Positions 45,841 to 56,959 of a stretch of 64,000 nucleotides of DNA are shown here, one piece after another; the stretch's first letter is position 1, and each line of letters begins with the position of its first letter. The DNA comes from Muscardinus avellanarius. Taxonomy: Eukaryota > Chordata > Mammalia > Rodentia > Gliridae. The stretch is from assembly GCA_963383645.1 (NCBI GenBank), contig OY726576.1, forward strand, positions 9,104,102-9,168,101. Direction: 5' to 3'. Position numbers and translations under genes: made by a program. Under the pieces are notes generated by a model, which saw nothing but the letters and a program-made list of their open reading frames with translations, had not been told where the DNA came from and made no database searches.

Positions 45841-47164
45841 TAAAAGCCACTGAAAACAAAAACTTTTTAAAAATTCCCAGAGAGGGCTTTGGTGATTTGT
45901 CCAATGATCAAGCACCAGTAGTGAAGAAAGAAACCCATCTCTAAGAGACGGCAGACTGCGCATTTAGTCCAGTGTGATCTCCCGAAGAAGAGCAAAGAGG
46001 AAAATGAGGGCTGGTAAGCAGAATGCACCTTGAGACACTAACCTGCAGAAACAGATCTACATCCTATATGTTCAGGACAAATATAGCAACTACCAAATAG
46101 CAGGAGGGAAATCTCATGACCGGGTAGAATTCAAATCTGTGACGCAGGCAAGAGAGCCTCCGTGTCCCCATACATGAAGCCACCCATTTCTCTACTTTGG
46201 TGTTCTTATTCCAAAAGGGTGTCAGGAAAGAGGAGAAAAAAACCACGTCCTGCCTCTCGCGACTCTGTGTATTTACTCACATCTTCGAAAATTGGGGGAG
46301 AGAAAATCCAGGCAAGAATTCAGAATCTAAACTCATGCACACTCAAAGTACAGGACCATAACAATCTCTTAAGAAACTCAACGAAGAGGGGAGAGGGCAT
46401 CAAATAAAACTACTGAAATTTTCTAACGTTTCCAAGCACTTATATTTGACAAAAGGCTCAAAATGGGGACTCTGGGGCCGGATTCGTTCCAGAAATGTGT
46501 TTGGTTTGGTCCCACAATCGATTCACATGTTTGTTTTTATTTTAATTATTCCCAAACATTTTTTAAATGAGATTTCACACTCCAAATAAATCTGGATTTC
46601 ATGCTTCCCTGGAAAATGCACGGCGCTGGCAACACTGATCTGCAGGTCCACCTGGTAGAAACCTGGCAGAGCTGGTAAAAATCTGGCAGAGCTACATGAC
46701 AGCTGTTCCCTAGGAAGGGCCAGGACGGGCTCAAGCCCTGCAGCGCCCTAAGCTCTGGGACATCTGGTCACCCACACTTGGGCATGTAACTCACCTGGCC
46801 CTTGAAACCACTCAGTCCATCCATAACACTCTCATGAAGCTAAGAAAATATACCAGGGAAACACTGACCCTCCAGACAACTAAAATTATTATTATGATGA
46901 TGATGATGATGATTATGATTATTATGGTTCTTCAGATTTGCACTTACTAACCTCCGCATCTTGGACATCTGGCCTAAGCCAGAAACGAAAGCAGCTTGGA
47001 ACGCGCTGAGGACGCTCGACTTTATCCTCAATTTCCTACTTCAATTTCAGCTTCACAGCAGGGTCGCCAGCAGCTCATCTGACACATCACAGCGCAGTCA
47101 CTTGCAATAACTGTCACAAAACTTTTTATTGTGGCAATCCTTTCCGCAGCATTTGCTGCCCTCA
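45841..47164. other. Mostly single-copy sequence
   Basis: No SINE. A (GAT)n-like patch lies at 46,896-46,926. No gene-like frame. Confidence 0.4.
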
Positions 47165-47400
47165 AGGGTAGGCAACACGGTGCAGGGATTAGAAGCTGGA
47201 GCTCTGGTGTTGGCCTATCTGCATTTCAATCTCAACTCTAACTCTCTGGTGGGATTAACCTAACCTCCCCAAGCCTCAGTTTCCCCAAATGCAGGCTGAA
47301 GAGATTATTAGTACCAAAAAAAAAAAAAAAAGCTGCTGGGAGGATTACATGAAAAGGTACATTTCAAGAGCTCAACAAATGTTTGTTGTTGTGTTTTGTT
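47165..47400 (+). mobile_element. MIR SINE, near full length
   Basis: GGATTAGAAGCTGGAGCTCT, CCAAGCCTCAGTTTCCCC, AGATTATTAGTACC, GGAGGATTACATGAAAAGG and AGCTCAACAAATGTTTG cover almost the whole MIR in order, with an A15 run inserted at 47,317. Confidence 0.8.
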
Positions 47401-47805
47401 TCACTGTTATTACTATCCAACGTTGTGGATTCAAGTGTTCCCACTGGAGCCCTGTGGGGACCCGGGAACCACGACACCTCTCCCTGAGCATCCTCGGTCC
47501 CCAAATTCTTCTAGCAGATAGTTCTCTCCTGCCAAGCCTAAATGGCTTGATGTGGCCTTTTTGGAAGTCTAGCTGGGAGATACAGATGCTCTGGGGAGAG
47601 CAACAAAAATTTCCATATCCCACAGTCACAGGATTTTGATTTTAGTGAGTGTTAGCTCCCTCGATCTAAACCAGGCTGCAAAGTAAGGCGAGTCCTAAGG
47701 AAAACCCAGCCCCTCGTGATGGCCTGTAGAGCGACTGGAACTTCCTGCCTCTGCAAGGCACTGATGCAAGTGTACCTTATAAGCGTTTACTGTTTTCTTT
47801 GGTTT

Positions 47806-48003
47806 TTGTAGTAACAGGAATAGAACCCAGGGGCATTCTATCTCTGAGCTATACTCCCAGGCCTATATTTTTTTTCTTTTGAAAGAGAGTCTTACTAAGT
47901 TGTGGAGGGAGGGCCTAAGTTGCTGAGGCTGGCTGTGAACTTGGGATCCTCCTATCTCAGCCTCCCAAGTACTGTGATTACAAGCATGTACCACCTTGCC
48001 TGG
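47806..48003 (-). mobile_element. B1-ID composite SINE
   Basis: ACAGGAATAGAACCCAGGGG to CATGTACCACCTTGCCTGG. It is the only composite SINE between 38.9 and 55.5 kb. Confidence 0.88.
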
Positions 48004-48174
48004 ATCCTTTACAAGTCTTAAAGAAATTTACTGACTGATGTGTATGGATAGAGCAATACCCTGAGCCCTTACGGAGGCAAATAATAATACTAGTATCATT
48101 TTGAGAGGAGGGGGCAGTTAGCAGCTACAGGTGCAGCAGCCACACAGCAGCGCCAGGAACTTTGGCTAATGTTC

Positions 48175-48285
48175 CTGCTTTTACAGAACAGGCTCAGAAT
48201 GGCTGTCCAGGTCATGTGGCTAGTCAGGACGTGGTCAGGACTGGAGTGCAATCTACCTGAATCCTGAAGGTCTCAGCAACTTCAC
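48175..48285 (-). mobile_element. MIR SINE fragment
   Basis: GCTTTTACAGAACAGGCTCA and GTCATGTGGCTAGTCAGGAC follow reversed MIR. Confidence 0.6.
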
Positions 48286-51200
48286 ATTGCAAGCACAGAG
48301 CAAGCCTCCGCCCACCCATGGAGTGGGCCATGGGGCCCCTCTGTAACCTGGTGCATCCTCCAGACCCTTCTCAGCACAATATGTTAAATGTAAAGAAATA
48401 CTGAAAGGTATAAACAGAAGCCAATCATAGTGAAATATGCTTATCAAAATAGCAAGTATTAAAATGAACTCACAGTAACCGAGAACTTTTTTTTTAACCC
48501 ATTAAATGCCAAGGCGGAGCAGTGGCTCCACCGTCTGCTTCAATTCTCACTTGGAAGAAAGTAAAAATAAACATTTGCCTGATACATTTATGGACCCACT
48601 AAACTGCATCCCCAGACCTTAATGGGATGACTCTGAGTGAAGAAGTCCTAAGGAGGAAAGGGACAGGGCAAACACAAAGTGAGCAGCCTGTGATCTCTTC
48701 TCTCTGGATCAGCTGCTTATAATTCATTGCTTCGAGATACTTTTTTTTTCCTCCTTGTTTCTAAGGAAATGGCTACTCCGATTGATTCATGTCAGGGAGC
48801 CAAAAACATCCTTTAGTTGTACAGGAGGAAAGGAGTACTGTGGACAGGCAATGTACGCTAACACACTGACGGGCCTGGCTCAGGAGGGTTCCAATAGCTA
48901 CTGGTGGAATTTCTCAAAGGATCATGGGAGCAGAGCTGCAAAGGAGACTCCCAGGCCAGGGGAGAAGATAACACTATCTCCCGGTCACATGGGTGTGCGA
49001 CATTCACGCTGAAGGTTTTCTAAGTGGTAGGTGAGAGAGGTCTTCAGAGAAAAACTTTCTTCGGATTTATGGCCTTGTCAATGTGTTTGATTCCATAAAG
49101 CAAAGGCAAGAAAAAGCAGACAGAGTTCATTCAGGGGACACAGAAAACCTCAACTTGTCCGCATTCATCCTCTTGAACATAAGGCCCTCTAGCTGAGATG
49201 CACAAGGCAGGGCAGTATTGTTTTCACTGCTTGAGGAACCGGGCTCATTCCTTCAGCAGGGGAATCGTATCCAGAGGCCTGAGCGTCCAGCTCGGCTTTT
49301 AGAAAGTGGGTTTTGGAGGTGATGGCTGTAAAGGAATGGAATAGGTCTGGCAAATAAAAGGACTCAAGAGTGATTTTTTTAAAAGCAGGTTCAATGCCAA
49401 CAAAGGCAATGCAGACTTTCCCTCATCCATCCCGCATGTATCATGGCCAGGCCTACCCTTCACCGCAGCAAAGTCAAGCCACATATGTCTGGTGAGCCAA
49501 AGGGTCAGAGCCTTTGAACGTGCCCAACCACCAAATCATCCTAAGGCATAACTAGATAAATAATGTTACAACTTGAGGAAGTATTTCTACTTTAAAGGGC
49601 AAGGCTTTATCAAAAGAAAAACTATTAGAGAGAAAAACAAATATTAAGTAATAGAGGCAAGGTTATTCTATTTCCCAAGTGTGGTCACGAAATAGGAAAA
49701 TGTGGGATGGTGATCACTGAGAATTAAGTCAAACGCAGTTAGCATTCGAACAGCAAAAGCAAAACCAGAGATCCCGCGTTGCTGTCCATCCATGCTAGAG
49801 AGCTCTAATTTATTTCTCGATAGGTGAAGTCTTTTTGACAGACACGAATATTCAGATTCCAAAGTGAAAAGTAACAATTTTAGAAACTTCAGTCTGGACA
49901 TGAAATACCAACTGTGATCACTAGAGCAGCCCCATCAGTCCTTGACCTCATTCTGCGCATCAAACACAGAAGTTCTGGATTTTACAGAGACTCCCTGTGA
50001 TCGTTTATTAAAAACCCGAGTCGCACGCAGTTTCAGCCTTACTTTAGAAGTGGTCACAAACGACAATAATTTAGTCCCACTCTGCTAAATGACTTGCAGG
50101 TTTTAATGAATTTTTATACTCCTCCCTAAATTTTTTTATTTCATTTCTAAGGGCAATCGTGAAAAAAAATAGAAAATACATAATCATAATCTCTCCTTCC
50201 CATGACAACATTACCTCAGGCCTCTGATGCAAAAGCATAAAACTCATTCTCAACCTAAGAATTTATAAATAAAAACAAACACAGCCGCTAATCACTACCT
50301 TTTTTTTTTTAAAGTAACCTGCTGCAAAAGTTGCTCGTTAATTCCGATATTCCAGTTGGCCAGCTACATCTGAAAAAGTAAGCCTGAAAATACACGGAAG
50401 CAGAAGGCAACATCCCTTCTATCAGTCTTTCGTCAACTAGCCTGCCTACCTGACGGGTGCAAGGAACTCGGCAGGGCAGCATCAGACTCAATTCCACTCA
50501 GAGGGTGGGGCAGGGGTGAATCCACGGCAAGCATTTGGCCATCACTGCAGTTCGTGATAAATCAAGTCTCAAGCAGACTTACGAGTATCCTAGGAAAATA
50601 CCATGTTCCCTGGCATTGCCAAATATAACTGCCCCATGTTGCCCGAATCAGTAGGATAGGCTCATCAAAAAGCAGTTGAACATGTTCTTGGAAAAGACAA
50701 AACTGGTCTCTGCTGGGGACAACATTTTTTAGAGGTGATAGAGACTTTAAAAATCCATTTCTGCCAAAGCTTTTTGGAAACCTCTTAGCACTTCTTATAC
50801 CACCATCTTCCGTTATCTTCTAAGACAGAAAAGCCACCTCAGGATTCCAGGGCACCTAAGTATTTTAGCATCACTCACACTTCCAGCCCTACACATATAA
50901 AACTTCCAAAAGAGTATTTCAGAACAAAGCTGTTCTGCGTGGGTGTGCATTTGTAAAATAAAGGTAGAATTATTCCAACAGATGTAAATGTGCACCCACT
51001 GATCAAATGGAGTCTTTGAAATTCTGTTTTGACAGTTACTTGTAGAACAGCACTTCCACTGCAATTAATTAGGAGCTGGGTAGTGATATCATCAAAGCTA
51101 AATCAAAACTAAGTCCTGATGGCTGAGTAATCATATAGTTGGAGGGAAATAAAATCAGGAACGATGCCCTTAGCATCAGATAGAACATTTGAAGGGTTAC

Positions 51201-52254
51201 TCATTTTGGCAGCAGAAGTTTCACGGACGTAAAAAGATGATAATAAAAATTCTTTCCCATTTAAAGAGTGAATTTTTATGAGAACAGGTGTTCTCCCTAG
51301 ACTGCAATCATTTATTAAAATTCTATGGTCCAAAAGGAAGATGACATACTAGATCAATAGGCCAGCTGACAAATACTCAAGACTGTCCTATGAAAAGCAG
51401 CGTTCCGGATTACATAACACAGCCTGGGATTACACCACAGGCCCCTGCCATGCTACATTCTGATTCTCCTTCTGATTCTCTGAGACCACTGAAGTTTGAA
51501 GTGTTTTTTGTTTGAAGAAGAGTAAATAGGAGGTTGTCAGCTCACCCACACCTTTTTTTCGACCAATAGTCTTGAAGAAAAAAAAAAAAAAACCACTGAA
51601 AGGATAAAGTTAGAATGTTACACATCAACACACAGTTTTCCTGTTCTGAAAAACACAGTTCTTCCTTAACCTCGCTGGAGATGCTCACGTAGTCACCAGT
51701 TGCTATTTCCTGGTCATAGTTACTTTACAAACCGGAGTTCTCTGAAAAGAGGAAATTCAATTCCATTTCGAGATGCTGTACAGCAGCCTAGAGATGGAGG
51801 ACATCATTGCCGACGAAATTATTACAATAGTATCTCCATACATTAAGTGTACAGACCACCAAGTATCACAGTCATGGTTAAAAAAAAATGGTGTCCTTCC
51901 TTGAATGTTTTGCCCAAAATTAAATCTTGAACACTGTACTTTGGAACATTACCTAGAATCATTACAAGAGTTTAAAAAAAAACAGTCATCTCTAAAATAT
52001 GTGCATATTTATGGAAATATCATGTGCACTTGTCTTTCTAGAACAATGCTAGTTTTATGATACTTTTATGATTCTAGATAAAGTTGCACTTGGACACATC
52101 TGGAAATTGAAGAATTCCTTATCTTCCGACTCGGATTCGGCAGTCTACAAAAGTCTACACTTAGAAGTATTGTACGCTATAGGTAGATCTAATTGGTTAA
52201 GGAAACAGCAACTTTGAGATTCTCGGAACAAGGCAACCTTTAGTCTTCTCCATC
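48286..52254. other. SINE-free, mostly single-copy flank of the CpG island
   Basis: Nearly 4 kb without any SINE, LINE or LTR that I can recognise. It directly adjoins the CpG island and would be the proximal first intron if the gene runs on the minus strand. No long open frame with gene-like features. Confidence 0.45.
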
Positions 52255-52588
52255 TACGAGCTTTTAGGAGGCCCAAACACTGCCCGCAAGGAGCGCGGAG
52301 CCTGCGGGGCTGTTTTAGTGGAAACAGTCAATCATTTCTACGATTCCCCCCAGATGAGGTTACGAAGATCCACCGGCACACACATTACATGCGTCGCACG
52401 GTGCCAACTATTTCCAACCAAAATAACCACATACACGTCGAGCCCGGCTATTCCCAGCCCAGAAGCGGCGTAGCCTGGGTTGCCCGAGGAAGCCCGGCGG
52501 GCGGGCGGCGGGGACCGCGGGCCCCGCACCTGCAGCGGCGCACCGCGGGCGGAGCATCCTCGGGCGGGACCCGCGCGGGTTCTCCTAC

Positions 52589-52770
52589 CTGTCACTTCGC
52601 CCGGAGCGGCTGCCGGGGATGCGGCCGCGGCCGCCGCCGGGAGACCCCGCGTGTGCGCGCGTGTGTGCGCGCGTGTGTGCGCGCGCGTGTGTGCGAGCCC
52701 GTGTGCGGTGCGGCTCACTTCCAGCTCCCGGCGCCACCAACCCCCTCCCCGCCATCAGGAGCGCCGCCAA
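52589..52770 (-). other. Candidate non-coding first exon
   Basis: On the minus strand the sequence ends GAAGTGACAG followed by GTAGGAG, a good 5' splice site (exon end 52,589). A second donor-like site GGCCGAG/GTAGGAC lies at 52,846/52,845. The minus-strand ATG at about 52,754 opens a frame rich in Arg, Ala, His and Thr from the (GTGTGCGCGC) tract and meets a TGA just before the donor, so any exon here would be 5'UTR. The 5' boundary is unknown. This is inference from splice-site form and the CpG island only. Confidence 0.35.
52649..52694. repeat. (GTGTGCGCGC)n alternating tract
   Basis: About 46 bp in which purine and pyrimidine alternate (GCGTGTGCGCGCGTGTGTGC...), a classical Z-DNA-prone composition, inside the CpG island. 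Confidence 0.9.
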
Positions 52771-53010
52771 GACCCTCCCGGCGGGGCCCCGCCCTCCGCA
52801 GCCTCCGCCCCCCCGGCCTCCCCGCCTCCCGCCGCGCGGTCCTACCTCGGCCCGGGGCGGGGGTCTCCGCCGCCGCTCCCCGGAGCCCGCGGGGCCGCTG
52901 CGCCGCCTGGGTGGCCGGCCGATCGCGCTCCCCGCCCAGCCGCCCTCCCGCCCTCGCCTCCCGGCTCCGGAGCCCGCTGTCGCCTCGCAGCCCCAACCTG
53001 CCCGGGCTAC

Positions 53011-53024
53011 GGAGCATGCCCAGT
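53011..53024 (-). promoter_or_regulatory. ACTGGGCATGCTC motif, copy 1
   Basis: The minus strand reads ACTGGGCATGCTCC. The inner GGGCATGCTC fits the p53-family half-site RRRCWWGYYY. A single half-site is weak evidence for binding. Confidence 0.3.
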
Positions 53025-53559
53025 GCGGCGCGCCCGGGCTGGGCTGGGGGTGGGCAGGGGCCGGGCCGGCCGCCGGGCACCCGGGCCCGCGGGGCGGGGG
53101 CGCAGCCTCGGGGGCAGGGCCGGGCCGGGCTGTTGGGGAGGAGGGGGGTCGGCGGCCGGGAGCTCCTCGGGGTCTCCCTGGCAGCCCCCCGCAGCGCGCC
53201 CGGTGCCTGGGGGTCGGTGCGGCGCGGGTCGCAGCCCGGGAGCGGGGAGCACCCTCCTGGATTGGGAGGCTTGGAGGAGAACGAAGCTGGAAAGCAGAGG
53301 AGGGGGTCAGGGCGCGCGAAGACTGGTGTCCCAGAGCCGCTGGCCGGGATGAGGGGGCGTGCTTATTCGTATTTTGTTTAATAAACACACACGGCGCTCA
53401 CACTCCACCAAGGCACTGTTCGGAACGCTTTTTATTCATTTAATCCGTAAAAACAATCTTCCAAAACAAGTACTACTGCGATCTTGTTTTTACCCCCTCG
53501 AGGCTTACACCGATCCACAAAGAGATACAGCGGTTCCAAAAAGTCGTTGCCCTAAGTGC

Positions 53560-53960
53560 AACCTCAAACATGCAAACCCCCCAGACTTTGTGCCTGGGAT
53601 GCCGGGGCGCTGCTCCCGCCGGTTCCCGTCCACCCTTGCCCTTCAGGGCTCCGCGGAAGCCTCCAAGTCCTTACACTCACGCGGAGGCCCTAACGGTGCT
53701 GGGTGTGTAGCATCATGCTTTGTGTGGACCCTCGCCTCGAGCCGCCCCAGGACTCCCGAGGGCTCCCTCCTCCTCCAGGCGGCTCGGCCTCCTCCTCCTC
53801 CCAGCCGGCGGCCACCAAAACCCGGAGACGTGGCACCTGCGCATTGGGAACTGGGGCCACGCTCGCAGCTCAACTGGGCATGCTCAGCCTCCGGAGCAGG
53901 TCCGGCTTGCCCTGGGAGAAGAAAGGGACCGAGCGCGCGGGTAGCTTAAGAAATAGAGGA
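53560..53960. promoter_or_regulatory. Second CpG-rich block
   Basis: A separate GC- and CpG-rich stretch about 200 bp beyond the main island (53,351-53,559 is AT-richer). It may be an alternative or divergent promoter. Frames here are not supported as coding. Confidence 0.6.
53873..53886 (+). promoter_or_regulatory. ACTGGGCATGCTC motif, copy 2
   Basis: The same 13-mer as at 53,011 but on the opposite strand, 860 bp away, in the second CpG block. Confidence 0.3.
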
Positions 53961-54357
53961 GAGATGTGTAGGCAAACATAGTCCAGGCTCGCAGGGGCAG
54001 TTGGAGATGCAAAGGGCTCCTTCCCCTGGTACTCTGGTCATTTCCAGGTAGAGCTAACAATTGACAAAAGTTGACCAACTGGATATCCTCAAGCAGGCGG
54101 GGGCTGAGGGCCCACTAATCACTCCCATGGCTAAACTGCAGCTGCGATTTGAGCTCAGCCTTGAAGAAAGTTCCTCAGCAGCTGAGCCTGTCTGCCTGTA
54201 ATGATGCCAAGAAAAATACCCCAGATCATGTTTCCCTGCAAAGATTGGAAAGCAAAGACAGAGCCCAGAGGAAAACTGAAAACTGTTTTTTTGGTTTTTT
54301 GGATTTTTTTTTTTTACTGTTTGGGGTCTTCAAGATGTGTTGACTTTGCTTCTCAAG
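53961..54357. other. Unassigned sequence downstream of CpG blocks
   Basis: No repeat recognised. A T-rich run lies at 54,285-54,316. Confidence 0.4.
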
Positions 54358-54497
54358 CTGTATTGGGCACATAAATTGCCTGGGTCGGCAGGTTTAGGGT
54401 AAAACCTGAGGATTGTATTTCTAAAAGTCTCCCATATTATGCTGATACTGCTGGTCATAGACCAGACGTTGAGTAGCATGAAGTTAGGCCAGCTTCT
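54358..54497 (+). mobile_element. MER5A-like hAT-Charlie relic
   Basis: ATAAATTGCCTGGGTCGGCA, TGAGGATTGTATTTCTAAAA, TGCTGATACTGCTGGTCATA follow MER5A. Old and non-coding. Confidence 0.65.
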
Positions 54498-54529
54498 GAG
54501 GCCTGTACATTATATAAGAAGAATTATGG

Positions 54530-54625
54530 TTCAGAAAGGCTAAGCAATTTAGCTCAGGTCACATGGCCAGTAAGTAGTAATAGCTAAGTTCAAACCCAGT
54601 TCTCCAGCGTTTCCTAAGTGCCCGC
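54530..54625 (-). mobile_element. MIR SINE
   Basis: AGAAAGGCTAAGCAATTTAG, GGTCACATGGCCAGTAAGTA and GTTCAAACCCAG follow reversed MIR. Confidence 0.75.
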
Positions 54626-54719
54626 ATTTCCCCTTTATCGCCCATAGCAGATAAGTTGGAAGCTGTTGTCTCTGTGTTTGACAGTTTTGAACAGCAGAAC
54701 GCAGCTTACTACTTAGTAT

Positions 54720-55110
54720 ACCTAAACATATTTTATCAGTAAGTTTTTGGTCTGTAACAAACATACCCAAAGTTGATGGCTTCAAACAGTAGTTATTAAT
54801 TAGCTCACAGTTCTGTGGATCAACAGGGCTGGAATCAGCTGAACAGTTCAGCTGCTTCTCCTGGGCCCGCTCAAGCAGCTGCACATGTGTGCCTGGAGCC
54901 TCATCCTGATGTCTAGGATGACAGGGGGTTTCTCTATGGCTTCTTCACATAGTGAGCGCCTGCTTCCCAGCAGCAAGGGAAAGCAAGACCCAATTCAAAA
55001 TAGGATGCCGCCCTTCATGATTTATTGGCTAAATCAAACCATGTCCCCACGTCCACAATTCAAATCATAGAGAAATAGTCTTCACTTTAGATCACAGCAG
55101 ATGCAAAGCA
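54720..55110 (-). mobile_element. MLT1-type LTR
   Basis: GTAACAAACATACCCAAAGT, ATTAGCTCACAGTTCTGTGG, ATCAGCTGAACAGTTCAGCT, GGCTTCTTCACATAG and TTATTGGCTAAATCAAACCA are the reversed MLT1 blocks in order. Confidence 0.7.
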
Positions 55111-55374
55111 GGAAGATGCTATCCTCCTCTTTCTCCATCTTTTTAACTTCCATAAAACTGGTACCTTCTAGTAAAATTGATTCAAAATTGTATAGGTTAA
55201 GCCTTTAATTCTTACATATTCTTAAATTACAGCAATTTGATCTTTTAGATCTTCAATCTGATATCAAATTTATTAATGAATCTCTATTCAGTAGAACATA
55301 AATATGAGTGGTTTTTTTTCTAACCCCTAAATTTAATTTATTTCTTTGAAAGTCCCTAACCCTCCCCTTATGAC
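55111..55374. other. Unassigned AT-rich sequence
   Basis: No feature recognised. Confidence 0.4.
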
Positions 55375-56100
55375 ATCTTAGTCATTCGATCAACAAATAT
55401 TTCCATGACATTTTATGTGCTAACACTCTTTTTAGCCCAGGATACCAATGTAAACAAAAGACAAATCATTGCCCGTATGAAGCTTATATATCATTAGAAG
55501 AGACAGATAATGGCATATTAAGCCAGTGACACATGTCTGTAATCCCAGTACTTGAGAGGCCGACACACTAAGAAAGCAGGTTGGAGACCAGCTTCAGCAA
55601 CTTAGCAAGGCCCTCAGCAACCTAGCGATACCATGTTTCATAATGAAAAATAAAAAGAGCTGAAGTGTAGCCCCGAGCTTGAATGCCACTGGTTTCAATT
55701 CCCAGTGCCAAAAATAAACAACCCTGGACAGGGAGTAGTGCTAAGAACCTTAAGGAAAAGGAATAGGATTCCTGAAGCAGGCTAGGTGGCTGCTACTTTA
55801 GATAGGATTCAGAGACAATCTCTCTAAGGATGCAACATTTGAGTGAAATCTAAATGAAAAAAGAGATGCAAATACCGGAGGCACAGCCGAGGCCCTGAGG
55901 GTCGAGTATGCTTGATATATTCCAGCTGTAGAAGAGAAGCCAGGGACAGAGCAAACAGAATGAGCAGAATTGGGGTCACTGAGGCAGGAGGGGGCCAGAC
56001 CCGGTAAAGACACCAAGAGGACACTTGGGTTTTAGCAGAAAGTGATGTGAACACATTGGAAGATGTTAAGCAGGATTGCGTCTTAATCTGATTGATGGTT
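55375..56100 (-). mobile_element. L2 LINE remnant split by a SINE
   Basis: The left part (GATCAACAAATATTTCCATG, GCCCGTATGAAGCTTATAT) and the right part (GGATGCAACATTTGAGTGAA, GCCAGGGACAGAGCAAACAG) are consecutive reversed L2 text around the SINE at 55,520-55,710. Confidence 0.72.
55520..55710 (+). mobile_element. B1-ID composite SINE, old copy
   Basis: GACACATGTCTGTAATCCCA to TTCAATTCCCAGTGCC, inserted in L2. Confidence 0.85.
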
Positions 56101-56147
56101 CCGGTTTTCCCCAGAATTCTTATAGAGCAAAAGAGAGAGCGGGAACC

Positions 56148-56566
56148 TAGAAACCATACATGCCTGTAATCCCAGTACTAGAGAGGCTGAGCCAGGAGGG
56201 CCGCAGGTCCAGGGTCAGCACACGGTAATTTAGCAAGACCCTGTTTCAAAATTTAAAAAAATAAAAAATAAGCCCGGCATGGTGACGCACACTTGCAATC
56301 CCAGCATTTGGGAGACTGAGACAGGAAGATTGAGGTTTGAGGACAGCCTCAGCTATTTAGTGAGGCCCTTTGCAACTCAATGAGACCCTGTTTCAAAATA
56401 AATAATAAAAGTAGGGCTGGTGGTTTAGCTCAGAGGTAGAATGCCCCTGAATTCCACTCCCACTGCTGCAAAAAATAAAATAAAATAAAAATAAAATAAA
56501 AGTAAATAAGGCTAGGGGTATAGTTCAGTAGTAGAGCACTCTGGGCTTCAACCCTAGACCCATAAA
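56148..56566 (+). mobile_element. B1-ID composite SINE, split by another
   Basis: Left unit at 56,150-56,270 and ID part at 56,503-56,566 (GGCTAGGGGTATAGTTCAGT). A second copy sits in the A-rich linker between them. Confidence 0.82.
56271..56500 (+). mobile_element. B1-ID composite SINE, nested
   Basis: GCCCGGCATGGTGACGCACA through the ID part and a long (AAAAT)n tail. Same orientation as its host, inserted into the host's A-rich linker. Confidence 0.9.
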
Positions 56567-56579
56567 GGAATGTAAAAGG

Positions 56580-56585
56580 AAGGGA

Positions 56586-56636
<51 letters not shown>

Positions 56637-56716
56637 GAGGAAGGGAGAAAAAAAGAAATAAGGAAGGGAGGGAGGAAGAGAAAGAAAGAAAGAGAAAGAA
56701 AGAAAGGGAGAGAAAG
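56580..56716. repeat. (GAAA)n and purine-rich tract
   Basis: About 13 AAAG units to 56,634, then irregular GGA/GAAA steps. It follows the SINE tail. Confidence 0.95.
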
Positions 56717-56768
56717 ACTATTCCAAGTCTATTTACAGTAACTTTTTAGTGTGAGACTTCAAACCAGG

Positions 56769-56959
56769 TTAAACCGTCAATTTCGAGCTCAGTTTAAATT
56801 CACTCTTCTCCCTGTACTCATTGCTGGCCTGGGTGTGTTCCTTGGTCTTTGAGGTGGGAGATTCTGGCGCAGAATGTGGCTCGTCAATACTTTCCTGTCC
56901 GCTGCCCTCCCCAGCCTCCTGCTCTGGCCTTTTAAAACCAGCTCCTCCAACATTTGAGA
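56769..56959 (-). CDS. Candidate terminal coding exon (unidentified)
   Basis: On the minus strand a pyrimidine tract (CCCTTTTCTTCTTCCTTCCAG) forms a convincing 3' splice site ending at 56,960. The open frame continues 63 codons to a TAA at 56,769. The predicted peptide is hydrophilic and rich in Glu, Ser, Pro and Lys (for example GSGQESIDEPHSAPE and SKTKEHTQASNEYREKS), consistent with a disordered C-terminus. I do not recognise the protein. No clear polyadenylation signal is visible before the downstream SINEs. It may be a chance open stretch in an otherwise non-coding region. Confidence 0.22.

Larger units (their letters stand above)
52255..53350. promoter_or_regulatory. CpG island, probable promoter
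   Basis: Composition changes abruptly to very high GC with abundant CpG (for example GGGCGGCGGGGACCGCGGGC near 52,503 and GGCCGGGCCGGCCGCCGGGC near 53,062). The surrounding DNA is AT-leaning and CpG-poor. CpG islands of this size usually mark promoters. Long open frames on all strands here come from the low stop-codon frequency of GC-rich DNA and overlap each other. No TATA box is obvious. The gene is not identified. Confidence 0.8.

Noticed and set aside
46440..46760. Possible DNA-transposon relic around AAATGAGATTTCACACTCC
   Set aside because: The resemblance to a remembered eutherian repeat was too vague to support a call.
52389..53443. Long overlapping open frames (up to 330 codons) across the CpG island
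   Set aside because: They occur on both strands and several frames at once, are rich in Pro, Arg, Gly and Ala, and match no domain I know. GC-rich DNA lacks stop codons by chance.
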